From the NCBI GenBank assembly GCA_002878375.1, contig NIRF01000001.1, positions 361,931-425,930 on the forward strand: DNA of 64,000 nt. Direction: 5' to 3'. Of this stretch, positions 10,180 through 19,261 are shown piece by piece (position 1 is the first letter of the stretch; the number at the start of each line of letters is the position of its first letter). Under the pieces are notes generated by a model. The model made no database searches, was not told the DNA's origin, and saw only the letters and a program-made list of their open reading frames with translations. A program made the position numbers and the translations under genes. This DNA is from Dictyoglomus sp. NZ13-RE01 (lineage in GTDB: Bacteria > Dictyoglomota > Dictyoglomia > Dictyoglomales > Dictyoglomaceae).

Positions 10180-10250
10180 TTTAACAAAAATATCCTAATT
10201 TAAAGTTTAAACTTTTTTTAAACACGAGGAATTTTTACAGCGATTTTAAG

Positions 10251-10256
10251 TATAAT
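10251..10256 (+). promoter_or_regulatory. Candidate -10 box for the macro-domain gene
   Basis: TATAAT lies 23 bp before the ATG at 10279. No convincing -35 is visible. The ribosome binding site AGGAGGTGA follows it at about 10263-10271. Confidence 0.4.
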
Positions 10257-10278
10257 ATAAGTCAGGAGGTGATAGAAA

Positions 10279-10836
10279 ATGGAAATTATTTTTGAGAAAG
10301 AGATCAATGGCGTAAAGATTAAAGTGATTCAAGGAGATATAACACAAGAGAATACTGAAGCAATTGTAAATCCAGCCAACAACTATTTAAAGCATGGAGG
10401 AGGTGTTGCAGGAGCTATTGTAAGAGCTGGTGGAGATGTCATCCAAAAGGAAAGTGATGAATATGTTCAAAAATTTGGTCCTCTACCTACAGGAGAGGCA
10501 ACGATTACTTCTGCGGGTAACTTAAAAGCAAAGTATGTCATCCATACTGTAGGTCCAAGATGGGGAGAGGGAGATGAATATAAAAAGTTGCAAAAGGCAG
10601 TTCAAAGCACTTTAAAGTTAGCAGTTGAAAAAGATATAAAAACTATAAGTATCCCTGCTATAAGTTGCGGTATATTTGGATTTCCACCGGATTTAGGGAC
10701 AAAAATCATCGTAGAAACCATCGTTAATTTTATAAAAAATGAAAAACATTCCTTCAAAGAAATACATCTTATTGGCTTAGGTGAAGATATTCCAAATCTA
10801 TTTGCTAAAAATCTAAATTCTATTACTGAAAATTAG
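10279..10836 (+). CDS. Macro-domain protein (ADP-ribose / O-acetyl-ADP-ribose binding)
   Basis: A single macro domain of 185 residues. Visible features are the adenosine-binding Asp in VIQGDITQ (Asp20), the VNPAN motif at 30-34, the glycine-rich HGGGVAGAI loop at 39-47 and the second phosphate loop AISCGIFGFP. Such proteins remove ADP-ribose or hydrolyse O-acetyl-ADP-ribose; which activity applies here cannot be told from sequence alone. It has its own strong ribosome binding site. Its 3' end overlaps the convergent exporter gene by 24 bp. Confidence 0.92.
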   Translation: MEIIFEKEINGVKIKVIQGDITQENTEAIVNPANNYLKHGGGVAGAIVRAGGDVIQKESDEYVQKFGPLPTGEATITSAGNLKAKYVIHTVGPRWGEGDEYKKLQKAVQSTLKLAVEKDIKTISIPAISCGIFGFPPDLGTKIIVETIVNFIKNEKHSFKEIHLIGLGEDIPNLFAKNLNSITEN

Positions 10837-11457
10837 CACTAAAAAATATATTCCGAATCCTAAGAGGAAAAAGGAAGCAAAATAAAGAATATAGTTATAT
10901 ATTTTTCTCCAAAAGGGAAGGGATAGTCCTTGCCCTATAAATCCTATAAACATATACCAAACATAATCAGAAAGAATGTGCCCAATATAAAAACTTAGGA
11001 CTCCAAATACTAAGTAGTTTTTTGCTTGTGCAATAAAAGAAACCCCAATTGTAAGCCACCAAAGAAGCCAATAGGGATTTGCCAATGAAGTTAAAGCACC
11101 TGCCAAGATCAGAGATGGATTAAAAGAATAATTTATAGGGTTAGAATTTATAGAAATTTCTATTCTCTTCTTTATTAAGCTCGTGAATAAAGAGAGACTC
11201 ATGTATATCAAAAAAAGACTTCCAAAAAAACTAAAAGATTTTATAAAAACTGGAGTTTTCAAAATACTTTGAACTCCTAAAAGAAGTAAAATTACAAGAA
11301 TACCTTCAAGGATAGCATGACCCGTTATTATTTCTAAAGACCTTTTCCATCCACCTATACTACTTTGAGCAAGAACTAAAGTCATTAAAGGACCTGGAGC
11401 TGAAGCTCCAGAAAAACCCACCAAAAAACTTGTAATAAATAAGCTTAAAATAAACAT
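10813..11457 (-). CDS. LysE/RhtB-family amino-acid exporter
   Basis: A 214-residue membrane protein with about six hydrophobic segments. The N-terminal SFLVGFSGASAPGPLMTLVL matches the LysE/RhtB motif (G-x-x-x-G-A-x-x-P-G-P), followed by NPYWLLWW in the central loop. The exported substrate is unknown. Its ATG directly follows the stop of the DUF2207 gene (TAAATG), so the two are likely cotranscribed. Confidence 0.85.
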   Translation of the reverse strand: MFILSLFITSFLVGFSGASAPGPLMTLVLAQSSIGGWKRSLEIITGHAILEGILVILLLLGVQSILKTPVFIKSFSFFGSLFLIYMSLSLFTSLIKKRIEISINSNPINYSFNPSLILAGALTSLANPYWLLWWLTIGVSFIAQAKNYLVFGVLSFYIGHILSDYVWYMFIGFIGQGLSLPFWRKIYNYILYFASFFLLGFGIYFLVLIFSNRI

Positions 11458-13281
11458 TTAATCTGCACCTCCTCCGCCTCCTCCACCGCCTCCACCTCCT
11501 CCACCTGATGAACCGGAAGAGGTAGAAGACGCCACACTACTTGTGAAAGCATCACTAAAAGATGCTAAAGAAGAATTAAAACTTTCAAAGGAATCAGCTA
11601 AATCTACCATATAACCAGAAATTCCTGGTGTAAACCATTGTATATCATTAACAGGAACTTCTAACATCTTCATAGCCTTTAAAACTTCCTTTGCAACTCC
11701 TAATACAGTTCCATAAACCAAATATTTCTCCCACATAATTAAGGATTCTGGAGGATGCTTGGAGATAAGAGAAAAGTCTTTTAAAAACCTTTTAAAGGCT
11801 TTCCATTTCAATGCAAGAAGTTTTCCCTCAGGAGAATATCTTTTTACAGGTTTTCTAAAAATAATATTTAGAAATACATTTATACTAAGAACAACAATTA
11901 AGGCAATTGCATAAGGTAATATATCTTTTAAATTTTTAGAGAAGATGAATAAAAAGACGAAAGTTAGAAACTCTAAGAGAATCCAAACAAACAACCAAAT
12001 GTTTAATATTTTTAACCCTTCTGTAAGAATCCACCTATTTTTATCATATACATAATACTTTACCAATTTATCGAAATTACTCTTGAAAGATTGCAAATTC
12101 TTATTCTTAAGTTCAGATATGTAAAACTCACTACCAAATTCTCCAAATTGCAACAATAACTCTTTCAAATCTTCACTTAGCTCATTTTCCATCTTCTTTC
12201 CTGTCAAAACAATCTTATAATCTTTGTGTTTTCTTCCTAAAAATCCCTCCTTTATTTCCTCTACTATTTTTAAATATCCTCTTCTTGCAAGCTCCAAAGT
12301 AGATGCAACAATTGAATCAGGTAAAGTACTATCAGATTGATTAATAAGCATATCAACCCAAGCAGGAGGAATATCTGCAGGTGGTTCATGCTCATATTCA
12401 CCTTGATAATCTACCCTTGGCTCTCTTCCATATTTAAAGTAAGTTCTTAAAGGAGCATAAATTCCCAAAAACAAGAATATAATTATTAGAATTACTAATG
12501 TGCCTTTTAATATATCAATCCAAAATCTTTTTCTCTCCTCTTCCCTCCTCCAATTTTCCTCCTCCTTTAATATCTTTTCACGCCCATTCTCTAATATTAA
12601 GTTGACCTTACTTTCATCAAGGTTTGTTAGATAGTATCTTGGAAATACTAATCTTACCTCCACCCATTGTTTTTCTGGAATATTTCCTGCATAAGCTAAA
12701 ATCTTTTTATAATCCTTACTGATCCCAATTTTGCCGTCAATCTTTGGATGAAGAAAATATGAAACTTCATTAATATTTTCTATCTCCTTAGGTAGAGAAA
12801 CTTCTACCCAGAGCGCAGGAAGCTTTTTTTCCCAATCCCCTCCCCATACTTTCCAATAAAACTCCGCCACATCATTATATACATTTAATCCCTTTATGAG
12901 TTTATAATGAACTCTAAAGGTTTTATTAGTATCACTTGCTCTATAAAACCATGTAATTTTGTAACCTTCTGAGGTTCTTGTAAAATTAAAGGTATTTGGA
13001 ATTCTTTCTTGTGTCTCACGATGATAAGTATAATCCTTTTCTACTCCATTTATAACTTCTTTTACAGAAGCATCCTTTATATCCCAATTTCCATAAGGAA
13101 TATTTATCCAGGCTCGAGAGTATGATCCAGAAAACCAATAGGATAATTCATTTACAACATCTATCTCCCCATTAGGTTTTATATCATAATATACCTTTGC
13201 AAAGTTGAATCCATAATCCTTCGCGTATATTGGTGAGAAGAGTATAAACAAAAATATTAGGAGAAAAATAATCTTTTTCAT
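11458..13281 (-). CDS. DUF2207-type membrane protein with a polyglycine C-terminus
   Basis: A 607-residue protein of unknown function. It has a signal peptide (residues 1-20), an extracellular beta-rich domain of about 220 residues (YYDIKPNGEIDVVNELSYWF is typical of DUF2207), a transmembrane helix near 255-275, a cytoplasmic domain, two more helices near 425-475, and a tail ending SSGSSG, 13 glycines and AD. The tail resembles YgcG/TPM-type proteins. GGGAG precedes the ATG. It is divergent from the GH31 gene. Confidence 0.8.
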   Translation of the reverse strand: MKKIIFLLIFLFILFSPIYAKDYGFNFAKVYYDIKPNGEIDVVNELSYWFSGSYSRAWINIPYGNWDIKDASVKEVINGVEKDYTYHRETQERIPNTFNFTRTSEGYKITWFYRASDTNKTFRVHYKLIKGLNVYNDVAEFYWKVWGGDWEKKLPALWVEVSLPKEIENINEVSYFLHPKIDGKIGISKDYKKILAYAGNIPEKQWVEVRLVFPRYYLTNLDESKVNLILENGREKILKEEENWRREEERKRFWIDILKGTLVILIIIFLFLGIYAPLRTYFKYGREPRVDYQGEYEHEPPADIPPAWVDMLINQSDSTLPDSIVASTLELARRGYLKIVEEIKEGFLGRKHKDYKIVLTGKKMENELSEDLKELLLQFGEFGSEFYISELKNKNLQSFKSNFDKLVKYYVYDKNRWILTEGLKILNIWLFVWILLEFLTFVFLFIFSKNLKDILPYAIALIVVLSINVFLNIIFRKPVKRYSPEGKLLALKWKAFKRFLKDFSLISKHPPESLIMWEKYLVYGTVLGVAKEVLKAMKMLEVPVNDIQWFTPGISGYMVDLADSFESFNSSLASFSDAFTSSVASSTSSGSSGGGGGGGGGGGGGAD

Positions 13282-13335
13282 ATTAATTCTCCCAAAAATT
13301 TTTAAATGATTATACCATAAATAATTTAATTGATA

Positions 13336-13341
13336 TATAAT
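13336..13341 (+). promoter_or_regulatory. -10 box that would give a leaderless GH31 transcript
   Basis: TATAAT ends 7 bp before the ATG at 13349, and no Shine-Dalgarno lies between them. Transcription from this box would begin at or next to the A of the start codon. The -35 position is poor. Confidence 0.45.
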
Positions 13342-13348
13342 TAAAGCT

Positions 13349-15625
13349 ATGAAGATACAAGTAATAGACCATAAAATTATAAGAGTTTATTTTCCAGAAA
13401 GTGAAAAAGAGAAAAATTCCTTTGCAGTTGAAAAAACCGAACCTATAAACTATTCTATCGAGGAAGCTAATGAAGAAAGCATAATTTTAACAAACAGTCT
13501 TAAAATTAAAATAAACAAGAAAAAGAATACATTAAAAATCTATGACCACGACAATAATTTGATACTCTCAGATTATGAAGACTTAGGTTATAAAAAGATA
13601 GATAATAAAATTTTCTGTTATAAGGAAATTAGAGATGAAATAGCTTTTTTAGGCTTTGGGGAAAGAACAGGAAGCTTAAATAAGAAAGGTAAAAGATTAA
13701 TAAATTGGAATACTGACGAACCTCATCACTCACCTAAGGCGGATCCTCTCTATCAATCCCATCCCTTTTTTATTGCCTATAGTCCTACACGAAGCTATGG
13801 ATTATTCTTTGATCATACAAATTTAAGTTATTTTGATATGGGAAATGAAAATGAGAAGTACTGGTATTTTGCAAGCGAGGGAGAAGAATTAGACTATTAT
13901 TTTATTTATGGACCAACTCCTAAAGAGGTAATAGAAGGATATACAAAACTTACCGGAAGATATTATATGCCACCCATATGGGCTTTAGGTTTTCAACAAT
14001 CGAGATGGAGCTATGAAAGTGAGGAAAAAGTAATAAATATAGCGAAGACTTTTAGAAAGAAAAATATTCCATGTGATGTTATCTATCTTGATATAGATTA
14101 TATGGATGGATATAGAGTATTCACCGTAAATAAAAAGAAATTTCCAAACTTTGAAAAGATGGTAAAGGATTTAAAAGAGGAAGGGTTTAAAATACTTTTA
14201 ATTGTTGATCCTGGGATTAAAAAAGACGAAAGCTATGAGGTTTATAAAGAAGGAATAGAGAAAGGATACTTTTGTAAAAGAAATAAAGATGTGTATATAG
14301 GGTATGTGTGGCCAGGAAAATGTGCATTTCCTGATTTTATTAGAAAAGATGTTAGATCTTGGTGGGGTGAAAAACTGAAAAAATTAATTAATCTTGAAAT
14401 TAGTGGTATTTGGAATGATATGAATGAACCCTCTTCTCTTTCTAAAATTGAGTACTATCTAATGAGATTACTTTTTTATTTCTTAAAACTAAAAGAACCT
14501 CCCTCTCTACCTAAACCTTCAGAATTCAACGCTAAAATTAAAGAGATAAAGAGAAAAACTCTACCCTCAGATGTCTTACATGGAGAAAATCAAGAATTTA
14601 CTCATGCTGATATTCACAATGCTTATGGGCTTCTAATGACAAAGGCAAGTTTCGAAGGATGGAAAAAGTATAGTGATAAGAGACCTCTTATTGTTTCAAG
14701 AGCAGGATTCTCTGGAATTCAAAAATATTCTGCGGTATGGACAGGAGATAATAAAAGCAGTTGGGAACACCTATATATGAGTATCCCTATGCTACAAAAT
14801 TTATCTTTATCTGGAGTTCCCTTTGTAGGAGCAGATGTGGGTGGCTTTTGGAGAGATTGTACCCCAGAACTTTTTATAAGATGGATACAGCTTGGAGTAT
14901 TCTATCCCTTCTTTAGAGTACATACCGCCATGAACACAAAACCCCAAGAGCCTTGGAGCTTTGGGGAAAATGTAGAAAAAATAGCCAAAAAATATATTAT
15001 TTTGAGATATAAACTTATCCCATATATCTACTCTCTTTTTTATGAAGCAAAGGAAAAAGGAATTCCCCCTTTAAGGAGTCTCTTTTTGGAATTTCCAGAG
15101 GATATAAATGCAATAAAGCATGAGGATGAATTTATGCTTGGACCTAATCTACTGATCGCTCCCATTTATAAAGAAGGTGAGAAAGAAAGAGATGTATATT
15201 TTCCTTCTGGATTTTGGTATGACTTTTATTCATATAAAGAATATAGAGGACCAGGGATTTATAAAGTTTATGCAGATTTAGATACTATTCCAATCTTTGT
15301 TAGAGAGGGAAGTATTATTCCTATGTGGGAAGAGCAAAATTATGTAGGCGAGAAAAAACAAAACTTTTTAGAATTGAAAATCTTTCCTGGAAGTGGAGAA
15401 TTTCTTTATTACGAAGATGATGGTGAAACATGGAACTATGAGAAAGGAGAATTTAACCTTATAAAATTTTCATGCTTTTTAGAAGAAGGTGAGAAATATT
15501 TAAAGATTGAATATCTACATAAAGGATATTTAGGAGGTAGGGAAAAATTTATTGTATATGATATTAAAGGCAATAAATGGGAATTTAATGAAGGAGGAGA
15601 AATTTATGCTTGTATTGGGACATAG
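13349..15625 (+). CDS. Glycoside hydrolase family 31 (alpha-glucosidase type), first copy
   Basis: A 758-residue retaining alpha-glycosidase with no signal peptide, so probably intracellular and acting on imported oligosaccharides. The catalytic nucleophile is Asp357 in GIWNDMNEPS. GFQQSRWSYES, DVIYLDIDYMDGYRVF, GDNKSSWEHL and GADVGGFW are further GH31 blocks. After the nucleophile it has a segment about 30 residues longer than the second GH31 of this window, including a hydrophobic stretch. Alpha-glucosidase is the likeliest activity; alpha-xylosidase cannot be excluded. It overlaps the next gene by 20 bp. Confidence 0.93.
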   Translation: MKIQVIDHKIIRVYFPESEKEKNSFAVEKTEPINYSIEEANEESIILTNSLKIKINKKKNTLKIYDHDNNLILSDYEDLGYKKIDNKIFCYKEIRDEIAFLGFGERTGSLNKKGKRLINWNTDEPHHSPKADPLYQSHPFFIAYSPTRSYGLFFDHTNLSYFDMGNENEKYWYFASEGEELDYYFIYGPTPKEVIEGYTKLTGRYYMPPIWALGFQQSRWSYESEEKVINIAKTFRKKNIPCDVIYLDIDYMDGYRVFTVNKKKFPNFEKMVKDLKEEGFKILLIVDPGIKKDESYEVYKEGIEKGYFCKRNKDVYIGYVWPGKCAFPDFIRKDVRSWWGEKLKKLINLEISGIWNDMNEPSSLSKIEYYLMRLLFYFLKLKEPPSLPKPSEFNAKIKEIKRKTLPSDVLHGENQEFTHADIHNAYGLLMTKASFEGWKKYSDKRPLIVSRAGFSGIQKYSAVWTGDNKSSWEHLYMSIPMLQNLSLSGVPFVGADVGGFWRDCTPELFIRWIQLGVFYPFFRVHTAMNTKPQEPWSFGENVEKIAKKYIILRYKLIPYIYSLFYEAKEKGIPPLRSLFLEFPEDINAIKHEDEFMLGPNLLIAPIYKEGEKERDVYFPSGFWYDFYSYKEYRGPGIYKVYADLDTIPIFVREGSIIPMWEEQNYVGEKKQNFLELKIFPGSGEFLYYEDDGETWNYEKGEFNLIKFSCFLEEGEKYLKIEYLHKGYLGGREKFIVYDIKGNKWEFNEGGEIYACIGT

Positions 15626-16568
15626 AGGAAATTCGTATAATCCTGAGAACACTTTAAAGGCTTTTAAATCCTCAATAGAAATGGGAGCAGATGGAGTAGA
15701 GTTAGATGTACAGAAAACTGCAGACGGAGTTTTAATAGTATCTCATGACGAGAATTTAAAGAGACTAACAGGAATAGATATAAATGTTAGAAGGACTGAA
15801 TTTAGTAAGTTAAAAAATGTAACTATAAATGGAGAACCTATTGCAACCTTAAAAGATGCCTTAGAATTAATAAAATCTCATGATAAATTTGTAGATATTG
15901 AGGTAAAAAATCCCAAGGATTTTCAGGATGTAATAGATCTTGTAAAAGAAATTAAATTAAAGGATTTTATTATCTCTTCCTTTTGGCACAATGGGGTTTT
16001 TGAATATAAAAAACTATATCCAGAAATTAAATTTGCCTATCTTTATGCTCATTCCCCAAGAGATCTTTCCGTTTATGTTAAGGAAGTAGATTATCTAAAA
16101 CCACATTTTTACTATATTAATGAAGATTATGCTCCTTATAGGGATAGAACTATTGCATGGACTGTAGACGATGAAGAAAAAATAAAGGAAATTTTAGATT
16201 TTAAAATTTTTGCCATAATATCAAATTTTCCTGATAGGGTTATAAAAATAATGAAAGGAGGAAAAGAAATGTATAGCAATCCATATTTATCCTATTTTCT
16301 CCAGATGATAGATAAGAAAAGTATGGTTCAAAAGGAAAATCACATAAGTTTTGAGGCAATAAACTATATGATACCTCTAAGAATTGAAAACCTCTCAATG
16401 GATGATGGTGAAATTAAATTAAATAAAGATTTGCCCTTTAATTGGGGATTGGGTGATAGAGTAAGGTTTGAGATAAATATAAAGGGAGAAAACCCGAAAG
16501 TTAATATAAAAGTAAGAGAAGTAGGAGAACTATCATTCTCCTTAAAGGAAATATTAAAGTTGTTATGA
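15606..16568 (+). CDS. Glycerophosphodiester phosphodiesterase with a 99-residue C-terminal extension
   Basis: Hydrolyses glycerophosphodiesters to glycerol-3-phosphate. GHRGNSYNPENTL, GADGVELDVQKTADG and VSHDENLKRLTG give the GDPD metal and catalytic residues. The start is the ATG at 15606 behind GGAGGAG. The GDPD domain fills about 220 residues; the remaining residues (MYSNPYLSYFLQ onward) are not recognised. That part begins at an in-frame ATG (16269) preceded by a strong ribosome binding site (AAAGGAGG), so it may also be made as a separate protein. Confidence 0.88.
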   Translation: MLVLGHRGNSYNPENTLKAFKSSIEMGADGVELDVQKTADGVLIVSHDENLKRLTGIDINVRRTEFSKLKNVTINGEPIATLKDALELIKSHDKFVDIEVKNPKDFQDVIDLVKEIKLKDFIISSFWHNGVFEYKKLYPEIKFAYLYAHSPRDLSVYVKEVDYLKPHFYYINEDYAPYRDRTIAWTVDDEEKIKEILDFKIFAIISNFPDRVIKIMKGGKEMYSNPYLSYFLQMIDKKSMVQKENHISFEAINYMIPLRIENLSMDDGEIKLNKDLPFNWGLGDRVRFEINIKGENPKVNIKVREVGELSFSLKEILKLL

Positions 16569-17807
16569 GACAAAATCTCTCTTTTTAATAGCCTTTTGAA
16601 TATTAGTGTTTAAAAGAGAAAGCCTTGAATAATAGAAAGAAAATGAAAGGAGGCATATTATACCTCCTAAAAGGACTGTATAGGATGGTCCTATAATATT
16701 CCCTAATGCACCACCAAGAAAACTACCAATGGGCATGGCTCCCATAAAAAACATAACATAAAAGCTCATAACTCTTCCCCTTATCTCATCATCTATAACT
16801 GTTTGAACTAAAGTATTACTACTCACTACATTTATTATATAGGTGAATCCAATTAATATAAGAAGGAGAAAGGATAGGATAAAAGTTTTAGATATAGAAA
16901 AAAGAATTAGACCAAGTCCCATGAATACTAAAGAGTATGCAATATTTCTCTCTATACCTAATATACTTTTCCTTCCAGCAACATAAAGAGCTCCAATTAA
17001 TGTACCTATTCCTAAAGCCCCCATAAGAAAACCCAATGTTTGAGGACCTCCGTGAAAAACCTTTCCAGCAAACACTGGCATAAGAACTTGGTAAAAAGAT
17101 GCAACCATACTGCAAATACTTAAATATATTAAGGTATATCTTACAACTAAGAATTTAAACGAATAAACAAAACCTTCTTTTAAATTTTGCAAAATATTAT
17201 TCTGTGTGGGAATGCTTTTCTTGGGCTTTAGTCTCATAAATAGCAGAGCAATAATGACCGCCAAATAAGATATAGCGTTTATCAAGAAACAAATCCCCTC
17301 TCCCAAGAGAGCAACCACAAAGCCACTTATTGTTGGACCTATCAAACGAGCACTATTAAAAATAAAGGAGTTAAGGGCTATCGCATTTGCTAAATCTTCT
17401 TTTCTATCCACCATTTCAACAACAAAAGATTGACGGGCAGGTGCATCAACAGAATTCACAACTCCAAGAAATATATTCATTAGAATAATATGCCAAACTT
17501 GAATTACTCCAGATAAGGTTAGAATAGAAAGAATCAATGCCTGAATTAGTGCTAAAGTTTGAGTAAGTATTACGATCTTATGCTTATTAAACCTATCAAC
17601 AAATACTCCTGCAAAAGGAGCTAAAATAAGATTAGGAATTTGCCCAAAAAAGGCGGTGGTACCTAAAAGCCAAGGAGAATTTGTAATTCTATATACAAGC
17701 CAACTCATTGCAGTCTGCTGCATCCAGGTGCCAATGACAGAAATTGCCTGTCCCACAAAAAATGAACGATAATTTCTATATTTTAAAGCTCTAAATATAT
17801 CCTTCAT
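16563..17807 (-). CDS. Major facilitator superfamily transporter (EntS/TetV-like exporter type)
   Basis: A 414-residue protein with about 12 hydrophobic helices. The N-terminus FRALKYRNYRSFFVGQAISVIGTWMQQTAMSWLVYRIT is typical of this MFS subfamily, and VFVDRFNKHKI is the loop 2-3 motif. The substrate is unknown; drug or small-molecule efflux is likely. It is convergent with the GDPD gene (6-bp overlap) and divergent from the deacetylase gene. Confidence 0.88.
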   Translation of the reverse strand: MKDIFRALKYRNYRSFFVGQAISVIGTWMQQTAMSWLVYRITNSPWLLGTTAFFGQIPNLILAPFAGVFVDRFNKHKIVILTQTLALIQALILSILTLSGVIQVWHIILMNIFLGVVNSVDAPARQSFVVEMVDRKEDLANAIALNSFIFNSARLIGPTISGFVVALLGEGICFLINAISYLAVIIALLFMRLKPKKSIPTQNNILQNLKEGFVYSFKFLVVRYTLIYLSICSMVASFYQVLMPVFAGKVFHGGPQTLGFLMGALGIGTLIGALYVAGRKSILGIERNIAYSLVFMGLGLILFSISKTFILSFLLLILIGFTYIINVVSSNTLVQTVIDDEIRGRVMSFYVMFFMGAMPIGSFLGGALGNIIGPSYTVLLGGIICLLSFSFYYSRLSLLNTNIQKAIKKRDFVS

Positions 17808-17889
17808 AATCTTAAATTATAGTATTTATTTTACTACAATATGATAAAATATGAAGACAAATTAATAGCAAGTTATTGGAGGCGAATTT

Positions 17890-18912
17890 ATGGTAAGATT
17901 TTATAAAATGCTTTATTTATTTGTTGTTCTTTTTATCATGAATATCTCCTATGCGAGATTAGAACCTGATTCTTTACCTTACATGAGTAAAATACCATTT
18001 TTAAACATTCCATATAAGGATAAAGTGATTGTCCTTATATACCATCAAATTGATCCTAAAATACAAGGACCAATTTCTGTTTCTCCAGAACTTTTCAAAT
18101 CTCATATGATTTACCTAAAAGAAATGGGATTCCATCCAATATCCTCCTATGCCTTTGAAAGATTTTTAGAAGGAAAAGGAGAAATCCCTGAAAATGCGAT
18201 ACTTATTACCTTTGATGATGGATATGAGAGTTTTTATAAATATGCATATCCAATTTTAAAAAAGTTTAGATTTCCTGCTATAAATTTTGTGATAGTATCG
18301 AGAATTGGAACACCTGGACACCTTACTTGGGATGAGATGAAAGAAATGCTAAGAAGTGGACTTATAACTTTTGGTTCCCACACATATGATTCACATTATT
18401 ATGCCTTAAGAGATAAATGGGGGCATAAAAGTCCTGTCCTTATAACTCACATCTATTATCCTGAGACAGGCTATAAAGAAGACGATGAAGAATACAAAAA
18501 TCGTGTCAGAATTGATTTACAGTTATCTAAAATACTGCTTGAAGAAAATCTAAATACTCATATAGAATCTTTATGTTTTCCCTACGGAGCATATAATTCT
18601 GAGGTTTTAGAAATAGCAAAGGAATTAGGTTTTAAATATTTTTATACTACCATAAATGGAATTAATAATGTAGAAATAAAAGAGCCATATATAGTAAGGA
18701 GGACTCCTGTAGGAAGTTATAATATGAGAATTACAAGATTAAACTTAAAATTAATGAGGACTGCCTTTTATAATGAAAATATATGGCAAATTGTTAGATC
18801 CTATATAGAATCATTATCTCAAAAAATCTCAGATATTTTTGGAAAACAAGAAAAAGTTCATCCATCTTTTCCGCCTTTAAAGAAAACTCAAAATAATAAG
18901 AGAAAAAATTAA
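17890..18912 (+). CDS. Secreted polysaccharide deacetylase (NodB domain, PgaB-like)
   Basis: A 340-residue protein with a signal peptide at about 1-22 (LYLFVVLFIMNISYA). The NodB fold shows LITFDDGYESFYKYAYPIL with the metal and catalytic Asp pair, FGSHTYDSH with metal histidines, and LCFPYGAYNSE. It probably removes acetyl groups from an extracellular or cell-wall N-acetylated glycan. TTGGAGGCG precedes the ATG. It overlaps the next gene by one base, so the three plus-strand genes form an operon. Confidence 0.88.
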   Translation: MVRFYKMLYLFVVLFIMNISYARLEPDSLPYMSKIPFLNIPYKDKVIVLIYHQIDPKIQGPISVSPELFKSHMIYLKEMGFHPISSYAFERFLEGKGEIPENAILITFDDGYESFYKYAYPILKKFRFPAINFVIVSRIGTPGHLTWDEMKEMLRSGLITFGSHTYDSHYYALRDKWGHKSPVLITHIYYPETGYKEDDEEYKNRVRIDLQLSKILLEENLNTHIESLCFPYGAYNSEVLEIAKELGFKYFYTTINGINNVEIKEPYIVRRTPVGSYNMRITRLNLKLMRTAFYNENIWQIVRSYIESLSQKISDIFGKQEKVHPSFPPLKKTQNNKRKN

Positions 18913-19259
18913 TGAAGGGGATTTATATACTTCTCATTAATGTAGAGAAAGACTTAAAAATAAATGTGGGATCCTTAGGAAAAATAGATTTTAAAAAAGG
19001 AATTTACTGTTACGTAGGTTCTGCCCAAAATAATTTAGAAAAAAGAATACTTAGACATATTTCAAAAAATAAAAGAAAATTTTGGCATGTTGATTATCTA
19101 TTAAGTAACAGGTGGGCTAATGTGATAGGAGTAATCTATATAGAAGCGGATAAAAATATGGAATGTAAAATTGCAAGAGAACTTGAAAAGAAAAAAGATT
19201 TTATTCCTAAATTTGGATCATCAGATTGTAAGTGTAAATCTCATCTTTTCAGGGTATAG
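18912..19259 (+). CDS. GIY-YIG-related DUF123 protein
   Basis: A 115-residue protein of the DUF123 family, related to GIY-YIG nucleases. The pattern GIYILLI, VGSLGKIDFKKGIYCYVGSA, LEKRILRHI and WHVDYLL is characteristic, and a C-terminal SSDCKCKSHLF could bind metal. The family has no firmly known function. It starts in the stop codon region of the deacetylase gene (TTAATGA). Confidence 0.85.
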   Translation: MKGIYILLINVEKDLKINVGSLGKIDFKKGIYCYVGSAQNNLEKRILRHISKNKRKFWHVDYLLSNRWANVIGVIYIEADKNMECKIARELEKKKDFIPKFGSSDCKCKSHLFRV

Positions 19260-19261
19260 TT

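Noticed and set aside
10130-10278. Purine riboswitch before purB
   Set aside because: No conserved guanine-aptamer core was seen, and the region is too AT-rich to form the expected stems.
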